A stretch of 33,042 bases of DNA from contig JAJDJN010000005.1 of the NCBI GenBank assembly GCA_030267245.1, positions 1 to 33,042 of the forward strand. Reading direction: 5' to 3'. The notes beneath the pieces are model-generated. The model saw only the letters and a list, made by a program, of their open reading frames with translations, had not been told where the DNA came from and searched no databases. A program made the position numbers and the translations under genes. This stretch comes from Desulfovibrio sp. OttesenSCG-928-A18 (GTDB taxonomy: Bacteria > Desulfobacterota > Desulfovibrionia > Desulfovibrionales > Desulfovibrionaceae). This document shows, piece after piece, positions 17,877-27,465 of the stretch; positions within the stretch are counted from its first letter, which is position 1; each line of letters starts with the position of its first letter.

Positions 17877-17958
17877 GCCGTACTTCTCCTGAACTGTGCT
17901 CGTGCGTTTTCACGGTCATGTTTGGGGGCATTGCACGCACTGTCTTTTTTTGACGCCC

Positions 17959-18915
17959 TTACCATTGCGGCACATGGTAGTTGCCGGAACACACCGAAAC
18001 TGCCGGGCCTGTCATGAATACGTTGCCGCCTTTTTCCCATTCAATGCACAGCGCGCCGCCGGGCAGCGATACCGTAATGTCCGGGCCCGTTTTTTCATTA
18101 AGAACGCAGGCAACCAAAGAGGCGCAGGCGCCTGTGCCGCATGCCAGGGTTTCTCCGCTGCCGCGTTCCCAAACACGCATGACAATGCGCTTTGGATCAA
18201 TAACCTGTATAAACTCGGTGTTGACTCTTTTGGGAAAATACGCGTGATTTTCAAAAAGCGGCCCGATGCGGGGCAAATCCAGCGAATGAAGATCATCAAC
18301 AAAAATCACAAGATGCGGATTGCCCATGGAAAGGGCAGTGCCGCGCCACAGTGTACCCGCAACGGTGAGTTCCTGATTGATGAAGTCCTTTGCCTTGACG
18401 CTCATGGGAATATCAGCGGGCGAAAAAGCAGGACGGCCCATATTCACGCGAACGGCGCGCACCAGCCCGTGCTCCACTTCAAGCGACACGCTTTTTATTC
18501 CGGCCTTTGTCTCCAGGCTCAGCTCATGCTTGAGCGTGCGCTTGTGTTCATACAGGTACTTGGCAACGCAGCGTGAGGCATTGCCGCACATTTCCGCCTC
18601 CGAGCCGTCGGCGTTGAAAATGCGCATGCGAAAATCCGCCGTGGAAGAAGGCCCGATGAGCACCAGCCCGTCGCCGCCGACCCCGAAATGCCGATGGCTG
18701 ATGTGCACCGCCAGCGCTTCCAGGTGCGGCAGCGGGAAGTCGAACTCCTCCACATATATATAATCGTTGCCCGCCCCGTGCATTTTGGTAAAGGGAATGC
18801 GGGCCGGCATATCCAGTCCTTTCAGTGACGGCAGCGATGCTCCCTTGTTCAGAGAAAGGCTGCTTCCCCCGGGTATGTTTTTTTCGTCATGCAGGGCTTG
18901 CGGTTGTTCAGACAT
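17959..18915 (-). CDS. dapF: Diaminopimelate epimerase
   Basis: 318 residues from ATG at 18915, chosen for its very strong site (GGAGGAGG) and its eight-base overlap with the end of gltB. DapF proper starts at PFTKMHGAGNDY. An internal ATG at 18810 with AAAGGA upstream would give 283 residues, the usual family length, so the first 35 residues may be an extension or not made. Both catalytic cysteines are visible, in MCGNASRC and TLACGTGACAS. It epimerises LL- to meso-diaminopimelate for peptidoglycan and lysine. Confidence 0.94.
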   Translation of the reverse strand: MSEQPQALHDEKNIPGGSSLSLNKGASLPSLKGLDMPARIPFTKMHGAGNDYIYVEEFDFPLPHLEALAVHISHRHFGVGGDGLVLIGPSSTADFRMRIFNADGSEAEMCGNASRCVAKYLYEHKRTLKHELSLETKAGIKSVSLEVEHGLVRAVRVNMGRPAFSPADIPMSVKAKDFINQELTVAGTLWRGTALSMGNPHLVIFVDDLHSLDLPRIGPLFENHAYFPKRVNTEFIQVIDPKRIVMRVWERGSGETLACGTGACASLVACVLNEKTGPDITVSLPGGALCIEWEKGGNVFMTGPAVSVCSGNYHVPQW

Positions 18916-21900
18916 TATACACCTCCTCCGTGGCGGCAAGGCGCTCCACCTGCCTGCCTTCGCCATGCTTCAAGCGCTCAAGCGCCCGTTTGTATTCTAT
19001 GGGGAGAACCTTCAGAAAAATAGGCAGGCTGGCCTGCCAGTCCGCCAGCAACGCCGAGGCGAGGGGGCTGCCGGTATGGCGCACATGATGCGAAAGAAGA
19101 GCGCGCAAAAGCTGTATGTCGTCTTTGTGCCATACGCTTTCCAGATCAATGCTGTCCATGTTGCAGCGGGTCTGGAACTGTTCGCTGGGGTCATACACAT
19201 AGGCAACGCCGCCGCTCATACCGGCCGCGAAGTTGTAGCCCGTGGAGCCGAGCACCACCACGACACCCCCCGTCATATACTCACAGGCATGATCGCCCAC
19301 GCCCTCCACAACCGCCGAGGCCCCGCTGTTGCGCACGGCAAAGCGTTCTCCCGCGCTACCGGCAAAATAGGCTTCGCCGCAAGTCGCCCCGTATAAAGCG
19401 ACATTGCCCGCTATCACCTGGTTGTCCGGGAAGAAGCTTTGCGCCGGAAGGCCGCTGTGGCGCTGCGCGGGCCGTATGGCGATAACCCCGCCCGAAAGGC
19501 CTTTGCCGACGTAGTCATTGGCTTCGCCGGTCACGCGCAAAAATATGCCGCGTGTCAGGAAGGCCCCCAGGCTTTGCCCGGCGCTGCCCGTCAATTGCAT
19601 CTCCACCGAACCGGGGGGCAGGCCTTCCTCGCCATACAGCCGGGCGATTTCCCCGGCAATATGGCTGCCGACGGCCCGGTCGGTATTGGCTATGGGGCCT
19701 TCAAAGCGGCAGGGGCGCCGCGCGGCAATTCCCGGCATGAGCGCGGCGTATACAGAGCGGTGCAAGGCGGATTCCGTCGCCTTGTGCGGGGGGCGTTGCG
19801 CGGGGGTGACGTTTGTGCGTACGCATAACGGGGACAGGTCGAGAGTGTGCAGTTTCGTCGCGTGTTCAGGGGGCAAGCCCGCTGGCACGGGGGCCGGTTT
19901 CAGGCAATCCGCCCGGCCGATCAGCGCATCCACAGTCTTAAAGCCCAACGCGGCCATGTGCCGACGCATATCTTGAGCCAGAAAGCGGAAGTAGCGTTCC
20001 AGATGATCGGGCGAACCCTTGAAACGGGCGCGGAGCTTCGGATCCTGGGCGGCAATGCCCACGGGGCAGGTTCCCAAATGGCAGACGCGCAGCAGGCAGC
20101 AGCCCAGGGACACCAGGACCCCCGTGCCCAGGCCGAACTCTTCCGCCCCCATCAGGGCCGCCATGACCAGATCTTTGCCGGTGCGCAACTGCCCGTCCAC
20201 CTGCAAGCGTACAGTGTTTCGCAGGCCGTTGGCGCACAGCGCGGCCTGCGTTTCCGACAGGCCCATTTCCCAGGGAAGGCCCACATGATCAATGGCGCTG
20301 CGGGGTGAGGCCCCGGTGCCGCCGTCATGCCCGGAAACAAGAATCGTGTCGGCTCCGGCCTTGGCCACGCCTGAAGCCACCGTGCCGATACCCGTGCCCG
20401 CCACCAGCTTGACGGAAACGCGGGCTTTGGGGCTCACGCTTTTTACATCGTAAATAAGCTGTGCAAGATCCTCAATGGAATAAATATCATGATGCGGCGG
20501 CGGCGAAATAAGCGTAACGCCCGCCACCGTATGCCGCACGCGGGCTATATCCGGCAACACTTTGTGAGCGGGCAGTTGTCCGCCCTCTCCCGGTTTTGCG
20601 CCCTGGGCCATTTTTATCTGGATTTCATCCGCATTGACCAGGTAGCCGGCAGTCACGCCAAAGCGCCCGGAGGCGATTTGGCGCACGCGGGAGCGGACAT
20701 CGCTTCCGTCCTTACGCAAAGTGTTGCGTTCCGGCGCTTCGCCGCCCTCGCCGCAATTGGAGCGGGCCCCCACCCGGTTGCAGGCTATGGCGATGGCTTC
20801 ATGCGCTTCCGGGCTGATGGAGCCGTACGACATGGCCGAGGCCACAAAGCGGCGCATGATGGCTTCCACCGGCTCAACCTCGTCCAGAGGCACGGGAGCG
20901 TCTGCGTTAAATGCCAGCAGACTCCGCAAGGTAACGGGGCCGGACGTCTGCTCGTCGCTCACCCCTGCATAAGACTGGTAGCTTTCCCAGTCATCTTCGC
21001 GCACCGCCTTGTGCAGGGCGCGCACGGCGAGCGGCGTCCACAGGTGCGTTTCCCCTTGCGGGCTGTATGTATAACGCCCGTCGGGGCTGAGCGTTTCACC
21101 CGCGCCTGCCGCGCCTTTTTGTGCCGCCTGCGGGCCAAAGGCTTTGGCGTGCCTGGCCAGAGTGTCCATGGCCAGGTGCTCCAGACCTATGCCTCCCAAA
21201 CGGCTGGGCACACCGGAAAAATGCCGTTTCATCAGCAAGGGGTCCAGGCCCACGGCCTCAAAGGCCTGACCCCCCATGAAGGAGCGCGAAGTGGAAATGC
21301 CCATGCGCGAAAATGTTTTCAATAAACCCTTATGTACGGCGTTGGCATAGGCGGTGCAGGCCTGGTCGGCGGTTGCGCCGCTTTGCAACAGCCCTTGTTC
21401 CGCCAAAGCGCGCACCGAGGCAAAGGCCAGGCGCGGGTGTACCCCGCTGGCCCCAAAGGCGATAAGCTGCGCCACATGCATAACTTCGCGCGCTTCACCC
21501 GTATCCACAAGCAAAGAGCAGGCGTGCCGCAGGCCTTGACGCAGCAGATGGTGGTGCAGGCCGGAAACGGCAAGCAGCGACGAAATGGGGGCGTTATCCC
21601 GGTCAGCACCGGAGTCTGTCAACAACAGTAGTGTAGCGGGCTGGCTTTCGCCAGTGTCGGAATGGCTCAAGGCTTCTTCAGCCATGCGGAACACGCGTTC
21701 CAGTCCTTTTTCCAAAGCCCGGCCGGGGGGGCCGTCATGCGCGTCGAACAATATGGGAATAACTGCCACACGCACCGCGGGATGGCCTGAACCGAGCAGA
21801 CGCGGCATGTCCTCTGCCGTCAGCAGAGGGTTGCCCAGACGCAGACGCGCGTAGTGATCCGGCCCTTCTTCCAGCAAATTTCCCTGTTTTCCGGCAAAAC

Positions 21901-23590
21901 CCGTCAGGGTCATGACCAGCCCTTCGCGCAAGGGATCAATGGGAGGATTGGTCACCTGGGCGAAGCGCTGCTTGAAGTAGGAATAGAGCAGTTGGGGCCG
22001 CCCGGAAAGAACGGCCAGCGGACGGTCCGTTCCCATGGAGGCCGTGGGTTCCTGGGCGTCGCGGGCCATGGGCGACAGAATATCCCGTATGTCTTCCCTG
22101 CCGTATCCGAAGAGAATTTGCCGCTGAAACAGGGAAGCCGTGTCCTCGGGGGAGGAAGTGGCCCCCGAAATGGCGGGAGCGGCGGAAGGCAGCGGCAAAT
22201 CGCGCAGGCTTACGCCATTTTCCCGTACCCAGTGCCGATATGGTTGTGCGTAAATCACCCGGTTTTTGCACTCCGCGTCCGTAATGACGCGCCGGCGGGC
22301 GAAATCGACCATAAGCATCTGCCGGGGACGCAATCGGCCTTTCTGAACAATGCGCGAAGGCGGCAAATCGATAACGCCCGCTTCCGAGGCGAGCACAAAC
22401 AGGCCGTCTCTGGTTTGGGCGTAGCGGCAGGGGCGCAGGGCGTTTCTGTCCAGCATGGCGCCCAGTTGGCGTCTACCGTCTGTAAAGACCATGGCGGAGG
22501 GCCCGTCCCACGGCTCCATGAGGGCCGCGTGATATTCGTAAAAAGCCCGTTTGTCCTCGCCCATGGAAAAGGCCGGGCCGAAAGGTTCGGGCATGAGCAT
22601 AATGGCCGTGTGGGCCGGGCTTCTGCCCCCATGCAGCAGAAATTCGAAGCAGTTGTCCAGTGCGGCGGAATCGCTGCCGTGCGGTTCCAGCACCGGCAAA
22701 AGGTGCTTGATATCCTTGCCGAACAAAGGGGATTCCAGCAACGGCTCACGGATTGCCATATGCGCCCTGTTGCAGGACAATGTATTGATTTCTCCGTTAT
22801 GGGCCAGGCAATGAAAGGGCTGGGCCAGCTTCCAGACGGGTTGCGTATTGGTGCTGTATCGTTCATGCAGCACCGCGAAATGGATGGCAAAATCCCTGTC
22901 CGCCAAATCGGGATAAAAGGCGCTCAGTTGCCCCCCGGCCAGCAATCCCTTGTACACGATACTGCTGCCGGACAGGCTCGCCACATGAAAGTCTTCCAGA
23001 GCGCGAAGGGAGTTTTCCAGATGGCGGCGGGCTATATACAGGGTACGCTCAAAGCGGTCTTCTTCGGTCCTTCCGGAAGCATGTTCCAGAAAACCCGGCC
23101 GATCGGCACGGCGCTTCAACCCCGCCTGCATTGCTTCTGTCGGAGCAGCCAGGCATTGGCGGAAAACCGGGCAGGTTTTCGCCGCATGCGTCCCCAGAAT
23201 GTTCTTGCGGGCAGGAACGTCGCGCCAGCCAAGGACATGAATATCGTGCTCCGCAAAGACCCTGTTCACGGTTTTTTCCGCGTGCGTTTTGTCGGCAACA
23301 TCCCGCGGCATGAAAAACTGCCCGAGCGCGAACCTTGGCGGCAGCTCGCCGCAAACGGGTAGCCAGACTTTGCGCATAAAATTCACGGGCAGGGGCACAA
23401 GCAGCCCCGCTCCATCCGGATGCTCAGGGCCAAAACCGGCACCGCCGCGATGCGCCATGCGTTCCAGGGCCAGGACGGCGTCTTCCACAATTGTGTGGCT
23501 GGCTATGCCATCAAGGCGCGCTAAAAAACCCACTCCGCAGGCGTCGTGCTCTTCCGGAGTGTAGAGAGAATTGCGGTGATGTTTTTGCAT
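18908..23590 (-). CDS. gltB: Glutamate synthase large subunit
   Basis: 1560 residues, full-length GltB type. The N-terminal nucleophile Cys18 in HDACGVGFLA would be exposed by cleavage of a 17-residue propeptide (class II amidotransferase domain). The amidotransferase part continues with CLAHNGEINTL. The central and FMN domains include SGHDGGTGASPRSAI, and the iron-sulfur motif CHLGTCPVGIA follows. The C-terminal GXGXG beta-helix region (GGVAYVYDP) ends the protein. It makes two glutamates from glutamine and 2-oxoglutarate. No gltD lies adjacent, so the electron-donating subunit is elsewhere or the donor is ferredoxin. It is downstream of glnN on the same strand, with its own sigma-54-like promoter. 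Confidence 0.95.
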   Translation of the reverse strand: MQKHHRNSLYTPEEHDACGVGFLARLDGIASHTIVEDAVLALERMAHRGGAGFGPEHPDGAGLLVPLPVNFMRKVWLPVCGELPPRFALGQFFMPRDVADKTHAEKTVNRVFAEHDIHVLGWRDVPARKNILGTHAAKTCPVFRQCLAAPTEAMQAGLKRRADRPGFLEHASGRTEEDRFERTLYIARRHLENSLRALEDFHVASLSGSSIVYKGLLAGGQLSAFYPDLADRDFAIHFAVLHERYSTNTQPVWKLAQPFHCLAHNGEINTLSCNRAHMAIREPLLESPLFGKDIKHLLPVLEPHGSDSAALDNCFEFLLHGGRSPAHTAIMLMPEPFGPAFSMGEDKRAFYEYHAALMEPWDGPSAMVFTDGRRQLGAMLDRNALRPCRYAQTRDGLFVLASEAGVIDLPPSRIVQKGRLRPRQMLMVDFARRRVITDAECKNRVIYAQPYRHWVRENGVSLRDLPLPSAAPAISGATSSPEDTASLFQRQILFGYGREDIRDILSPMARDAQEPTASMGTDRPLAVLSGRPQLLYSYFKQRFAQVTNPPIDPLREGLVMTLTGFAGKQGNLLEEGPDHYARLRLGNPLLTAEDMPRLLGSGHPAVRVAVIPILFDAHDGPPGRALEKGLERVFRMAEEALSHSDTGESQPATLLLLTDSGADRDNAPISSLLAVSGLHHHLLRQGLRHACSLLVDTGEAREVMHVAQLIAFGASGVHPRLAFASVRALAEQGLLQSGATADQACTAYANAVHKGLLKTFSRMGISTSRSFMGGQAFEAVGLDPLLMKRHFSGVPSRLGGIGLEHLAMDTLARHAKAFGPQAAQKGAAGAGETLSPDGRYTYSPQGETHLWTPLAVRALHKAVREDDWESYQSYAGVSDEQTSGPVTLRSLLAFNADAPVPLDEVEPVEAIMRRFVASAMSYGSISPEAHEAIAIACNRVGARSNCGEGGEAPERNTLRKDGSDVRSRVRQIASGRFGVTAGYLVNADEIQIKMAQGAKPGEGGQLPAHKVLPDIARVRHTVAGVTLISPPPHHDIYSIEDLAQLIYDVKSVSPKARVSVKLVAGTGIGTVASGVAKAGADTILVSGHDGGTGASPRSAIDHVGLPWEMGLSETQAALCANGLRNTVRLQVDGQLRTGKDLVMAALMGAEEFGLGTGVLVSLGCCLLRVCHLGTCPVGIAAQDPKLRARFKGSPDHLERYFRFLAQDMRRHMAALGFKTVDALIGRADCLKPAPVPAGLPPEHATKLHTLDLSPLCVRTNVTPAQRPPHKATESALHRSVYAALMPGIAARRPCRFEGPIANTDRAVGSHIAGEIARLYGEEGLPPGSVEMQLTGSAGQSLGAFLTRGIFLRVTGEANDYVGKGLSGGVIAIRPAQRHSGLPAQSFFPDNQVIAGNVALYGATCGEAYFAGSAGERFAVRNSGASAVVEGVGDHACEYMTGGVVVVLGSTGYNFAAGMSGGVAYVYDPSEQFQTRCNMDSIDLESVWHKDDIQLLRALLSHHVRHTGSPLASALLADWQASLPIFLKVLPIEYKRALERLKHGEGRQVERLAATEEVYNV

Positions 23591-23637
23591 TGTAACCCGT
23601 CTATCTCATTTTTGTATTGACACCGAACATACTCACG

Positions 23638-23653
23638 GGCAAAGGAAGCGCCG
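23638..23653 (-). promoter_or_regulatory. Candidate sigma-54 promoter of gltB
   Basis: Minus strand CGGCGCTTCCTTTGCC: GG and GC separated by ten bases, with TTTGC at -12. The -24 box is CGGC rather than TGGC, so this is the weakest of the three such sites. It lies about 48 bases before the ATG. A gapped dyad (GTTTCC-AA/TTGGGAAAC, 23670-23695) sits upstream where an activator might bind. Confidence 0.45.
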
Positions 23654-23741
23654 CCCCACCTTGGGGGCTGTTTCCAAGAAAGCGGTTTGGGAAACATTGA
23701 GTTTTTCATACGGAACAGATCAACGTTTCCCCAGATCGTGT

Positions 23742-25934
23742 CTAATGCTGCCAGAGTAATTCATTATACTTTGGCAAAGGCCAGTCAGCGTCATCGGTAA
23801 TGCCTTCCAGGGCATCCGCATGCGCGCGGCATTCCCGCATCAGGGGCAACAGGCAATCTCTGGCCGCCACGGCCCGTTCTTTTGTTCCGCTCATGGCGTC
23901 CAGCTTTTCATGGCAGGCATCCAGCGCGTCGAGCGCGGCCAGCAGGCCGAAAACATGGCCGCGCACCCTGTTGTAATAGCTTTCCTCCGCCGGTTGAGTG
24001 TTCTCTGTGCCTACGGCGCGCGCCAGTTGCAACATTTTTGCCGTTGTTTCCAGGTATTTTACGGCAACGGGCAAAATGACCGAACGGCCGAGAGCGGACG
24101 CGAGCTTGGTTTCCACATGAACGGCCCTGATATAGGTTTCCAGCAGAATCTCCTGCCTGGCCAGTTGTTCCCGCTCGCTCAGGACGCTGGTACGCGTGAA
24201 CACCGCCATCACATCAGGATCGCTGTAGTGCTCAAGCACAGACACGGTATCCTTGAAGTTGGGCAGCCCCCGGCGGGCCGCTTCTTCCTGCCATTCATCA
24301 GAGTAGCCGTTTCCGTTGAACACTATGGGCATGTGCTCCTTGAACAGGCGGACCAGCAGGCCCTGCACGGCCTCGTTAAGGGAAAGACCTTCCGCGACGG
24401 CGCTTTCCAACTCCGTGGCAATGTCGTCCAAGGCGCAGGCCACGGCGGCGTTCAGGGCAATGTTGGCGGGGGCGATGGATTGGGAAGAGCCCACGGCCCG
24501 GAATTCGAACTTGTTGCCGGTAAAGGCGAAGGGGCTGGTTCTGTTGCGGTCGGAAATATCTTTGGGCAAGGGCGGCAGGCTGGTCACGCCAACCCGCATG
24601 ATGCCGCCGTTCCATTCACCGGCTCCTTTGCCGTTACCGTCAATGATAGCCTTGAGCACGTTGGTCAGCGGCTCGCCGAGAAATATGGAAATGATGGCGG
24701 GCGGGGCTTCGTTCGCTCCCAGACGATGATCGTTGCCCGCGCCGATGGTGCCCAGGCGCAGAGTAACGGCATGCTTGTGTACCGCGCGCAGGATGGCGGC
24801 CAGAAAGATCAGAAACTGGGCGTTGTTCGCGGGGGTTGTTCCCGGCTCAAGAAGATTGTTGCCCTCGGAGTCGCAAAGCGACCAGTTGTTGTGCTTGCCC
24901 GAACCGTTCACCCCGGCAAAGGGTTTTTCATGCAGCAGGCAGGCAAAACCGTGCCGCCCGGCCGTAGTTCTGAGTATCTCCATGGTCAGCATGTTGTGGT
25001 CGGTGGCAAGGTTGGCGGCTTCAAACATGGGGGCCAGTTCAAACTGCCCAGGAGCCACCTCGTTGTGCCGGGTGCGGGCCGGAATGCCGAGCGCCAGCAT
25101 GCGTTCCTCCACTTCGGCCATAAAAGCCAGGACGCGGGGGCTGATGGTTCCGAAGTAGTGATCTTCCAGCTCCTGCCCCTTGGAGGGCTTTGCGCCGTAA
25201 ACGGTACGGCCCGCCAGCATGAGGTCGTCACGCAGGGAAAGGTAACGGCTGTCCACAAGAAAATATTCCTGCTCCGCTCCCACCATGGCGTTTACCTTGG
25301 TTGCCGTGGCGTTTCCGAACAGGCGGAGAACACGCAGGGCCTGTGTGGATACGGCTTCCAGCGAGCGTAACAAGGGGGTTTTCCGGTCAAGGGATTCACC
25401 GGTGTAGGAAAGGAAAATGGAAGGAATATACAGTGTTTTGCCGCAGGTGTTTTCCATGAGAAAGGCCGGGCTGGTGGGATCCCAGGCGGTGTAGCCCCTG
25501 GCTTCAAAGGTGGAGCGAATGCCGCCCGAGGGAAAGGAAGAGGCGTCCGGCTCGCCCTTGATGAGCATTTTGCCGGAAAATTCATTGATCATGCGGCCGC
25601 CGGAGGCCGGGGCAAGAAAGGCGTCGTGCTTTTCAGCCGTGCTGCCGGTCATGGGCTGAAACCAGTGCGTGTAGTGGGTTGCGCCACGTTCAATGGCCCA
25701 GTCTTTCATGGCTACGGCAACGATATCGGCATCGCCTTCAGCAAGGCTTTTTCCCTCGTGCGCCGCCTTTTCCAGGCGTTTGAACACAGGGGCGGGCAAA
25801 TGCTCGCGCATGGCGTCCATACCGAAAACATCTTTGCCGAATAAATCGGCCGGCCGATGTCTGGCCGGGTGTTCGGGGATGCGCGTATCCGTGGCTACGG
25901 AAAGGCGAACGGCTGAACGAAGAGTGCTGGACAT
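23742..25934 (-). CDS. glnN: Type III glutamine synthetase (GlnN)
   Basis: 730 residues, the GSIII length, much longer than GlnA. Features include HYTHWFQPMTGSTAEKHDAF near the N-terminus, the GSIII signature with FPSGGIRSTFEARGYTAWDP, NEVAPGQFELAPMFE, KPFAGVNGSGKHNNWSL, and RLGANEAPPAIISIFLG. It ligates ammonium to glutamate with ATP. GSIII enzymes are dodecamers and are usually nitrogen-regulated. A near-consensus sigma-54 promoter precedes it. gltB follows 151 bases downstream, giving a GS-GOGAT pair. Confidence 0.97.
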   Translation of the reverse strand: MSSTLRSAVRLSVATDTRIPEHPARHRPADLFGKDVFGMDAMREHLPAPVFKRLEKAAHEGKSLAEGDADIVAVAMKDWAIERGATHYTHWFQPMTGSTAEKHDAFLAPASGGRMINEFSGKMLIKGEPDASSFPSGGIRSTFEARGYTAWDPTSPAFLMENTCGKTLYIPSIFLSYTGESLDRKTPLLRSLEAVSTQALRVLRLFGNATATKVNAMVGAEQEYFLVDSRYLSLRDDLMLAGRTVYGAKPSKGQELEDHYFGTISPRVLAFMAEVEERMLALGIPARTRHNEVAPGQFELAPMFEAANLATDHNMLTMEILRTTAGRHGFACLLHEKPFAGVNGSGKHNNWSLCDSEGNNLLEPGTTPANNAQFLIFLAAILRAVHKHAVTLRLGTIGAGNDHRLGANEAPPAIISIFLGEPLTNVLKAIIDGNGKGAGEWNGGIMRVGVTSLPPLPKDISDRNRTSPFAFTGNKFEFRAVGSSQSIAPANIALNAAVACALDDIATELESAVAEGLSLNEAVQGLLVRLFKEHMPIVFNGNGYSDEWQEEAARRGLPNFKDTVSVLEHYSDPDVMAVFTRTSVLSEREQLARQEILLETYIRAVHVETKLASALGRSVILPVAVKYLETTAKMLQLARAVGTENTQPAEESYYNRVRGHVFGLLAALDALDACHEKLDAMSGTKERAVAARDCLLPLMRECRAHADALEGITDDADWPLPKYNELLWQH

Positions 25935-25978
25935 ATGAAACTCCTTGCTTGCGGGCGGTTGGTGATGCCGGCCTCAAG

Positions 25979-25993
25979 GCAAGAAGCGCGCCA
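25979..25993 (-). promoter_or_regulatory. Sigma-54 promoter of glnN
   Basis: Minus strand TGGCGCGCTTCTTGC matches the TGGCACG-N4-TTGC consensus at every defined base except one (A to G). Predicted transcription start is about 33 bases before the glnN ATG. It faces away from the carA promoter. Confidence 0.8.
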
Positions 25994-26222
25994 GAGTACG
26001 CTCTTCCTCGTAACATAATCTTTTTTATTGGAAAAATGCTTTCACGGCGGTGTATTCCGGGCAAAGAGGCTCCTTTCGAGAAAAACATTCCTTACAAAAA
26101 TGTAAGATTTTAACCACAACCCCACATTTCCGTATGCTGTTCCCCCGCCCCCGGCGGGGTGAAAAAGCTGTTCCGTTTTGAAAGCCGGGAAAAAAACCGC
26201 CTTCCGGGCTAGCGCACCGGCG
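25994..26222. promoter_or_regulatory. Control region between divergent glnN and carA promoters
   Basis: No gene is seen. It holds a perfect dyad CTTACA-AAAA-TGTAAG at 26091-26106 and a GC hairpin CCCCGCC-CCC-GGCGGGG at 26143-26159. I found no NifA-type TGT-N10-ACA site and no clear NtrC site. The dyad, roughly 100 bp from the glnN -24 box and 120 bp from the carA -24 box, is well placed for an enhancer-binding activator. Confidence 0.45.
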
Positions 26223-26238
26223 TGGCTTTAAAATTGCA
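26223..26238 (+). promoter_or_regulatory. Sigma-54 promoter of carAB
   Basis: TGGCTTTAAAATTGCA: intact TGGC at -24 and TTGCA at -12, with GG and GC exactly ten bases apart. The predicted start is near 26249, leaving a ~50-base leader before carA. Nitrogen control of carAB through sigma-54 is unusual compared with the pyrimidine/arginine control known in enteric bacteria. Confidence 0.7.
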
Positions 26239-26297
26239 ATGTCCTCCCTGCACATGGCCGTTGTGCCGCGGCCGCACACGACACCACCGAGGACATT

Positions 26298-27464
26298 ATG
26301 GCGGAACAACAAGCCTTTTTGATGCTGGATGACGGTGCCTGCTTTTCGGGATTCGCTTGCGGAAAACAGGCCGAATCCATGGGCGAAGTGATTTTTACCA
26401 CCGGCATGGCCGGGTATCAGGAAACCCTGACAGACCCTTCCTACCACGGGCAGATAGTGGCTTTTACCGCCGCGCATGCCGGTAATTACGGAGCCTGTTC
26501 CCACGATGACGAAGCGCCGCGTATACAGGCGGGAGGGGCAATTTTTCATGAGCTTTTTTTACCCGAAGGCAACGGAAAGGGCGCTGGCGTGTCAGCGCCC
26601 TTTCCGCATTGGCGGGCGGAAGAAACACTGGACTTTCGCCTGCGCCGGGACGGGATAAGCGGAATATACGGTGTGGATACCCGCGCTCTTACTTTGCACC
26701 TGCGCGAATACGGTGTGCGAAACGGCATCATCAGCGCCCTGGATCTGGACAAGACGTCGCTCTTGCGCCGGGCCAGAGCGTTGCCCGATATGCGCGGGCG
26801 CGACCTGACAGGGGCGGTCACCTGCGCTGCCCCCTATGAATACGGGCATGGTACCGAAAACGTCTCCATACCATACGACAAGCCGCTTCGTGTCGCTGTG
26901 TATGACTACGGTATCAAGCGTTCCATTCTGGATGGGCTGTTTATGGCCGGTATGATTCCCACTGTCTGGCCCGCCGCCGCTTCGGCGGAAACAATTCTGG
27001 CGTCACAGCCAGACGGGGTTTTGCTTTCCAACGGACCGGGCGATCCGCAAGCCTGCACCCATGCCGTACAAGAAGTGCGCAAACTGCTCGGCGTTCTGCC
27101 GCTCTTCGGCATCTGTCTGGGGCATCAGATTCTCGCCCTGGCCCTTGGCGGAAAAACTTACAAGCTGCCTTTCGGGCATCACGGGGTCAACCATCCCGTA
27201 CAGGACCGCCTGACAGGGCGGGTATGGATTACCAGCCAGAATCACGGCTTCTGCGTTGATCCGGACTCTTTGCCGGAACATGCGCGGCCTTCGCACTGGA
27301 ATCTCAACGATCATACGCTGGCCGGGCTGACCTGTGACACATTCAAGGCTTTTTCCGTGCAGTTTCATCCCGAAGCAGGGCCGGGACCGCATGATGCGGC
27401 GGAACTGTTCCTGCGTTTCCGAAAGTTGATGCTGTCCGAAATAACAAACAAGAACGGTGCATGA
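26298..27464 (+). CDS. carA: Carbamoyl-phosphate synthase small subunit
   Basis: 388 residues. N-terminal CarA domain ([20 protein letters not shown]) and C-terminal class I amidotransferase with nucleophile Cys in FGICLGHQ and the His/Glu pair in [22 protein letters not shown] forms the oxyanion region. It hydrolyses glutamine and passes ammonia to CarB for pyrimidine and arginine synthesis. GAGGAC lies before the ATG. The gene ends two bases before the chosen carB start. Confidence 0.97.
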   Translation: MAEQQAFLMLDDGACFSGFACGKQAESMGEVIFTTGMAGYQETLTDPSYHGQIVAFTAAHAGNYGACSHDDEAPRIQAGGAIFHELFLPEGNGKGAGVSAPFPHWRAEETLDFRLRRDGISGIYGVDTRALTLHLREYGVRNGIISALDLDKTSLLRRARALPDMRGRDLTGAVTCAAPYEYGHGTENVSIPYDKPLRVAVYDYGIKRSILDGLFMAGMIPTVWPAAASAETILASQPDGVLLSNGPGDPQACTHAVQEVRKLLGVLPLFGICLGHQILALALGGKTYKLPFGHHGVNHPVQDRLTGRVWITSQNHGFCVDPDSLPEHARPSHWNLNDHTLAGLTCDTFKAFSVQFHPEAGPGPHDAAELFLRFRKLMLSEITNKNGA

Positions 27465-27465
27465 C

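Noticed and set aside
21854-23362. 502-codon plus-strand ORF opposite gltB
   Set aside because: Mirror frame of the gltB amidotransferase region. gltB motifs are unambiguous on the other strand.
26101-26118. Possible NifA upstream site TGT...ACA
   Set aside because: The spacing is 12, not 10, so it does not fit the NifA site.
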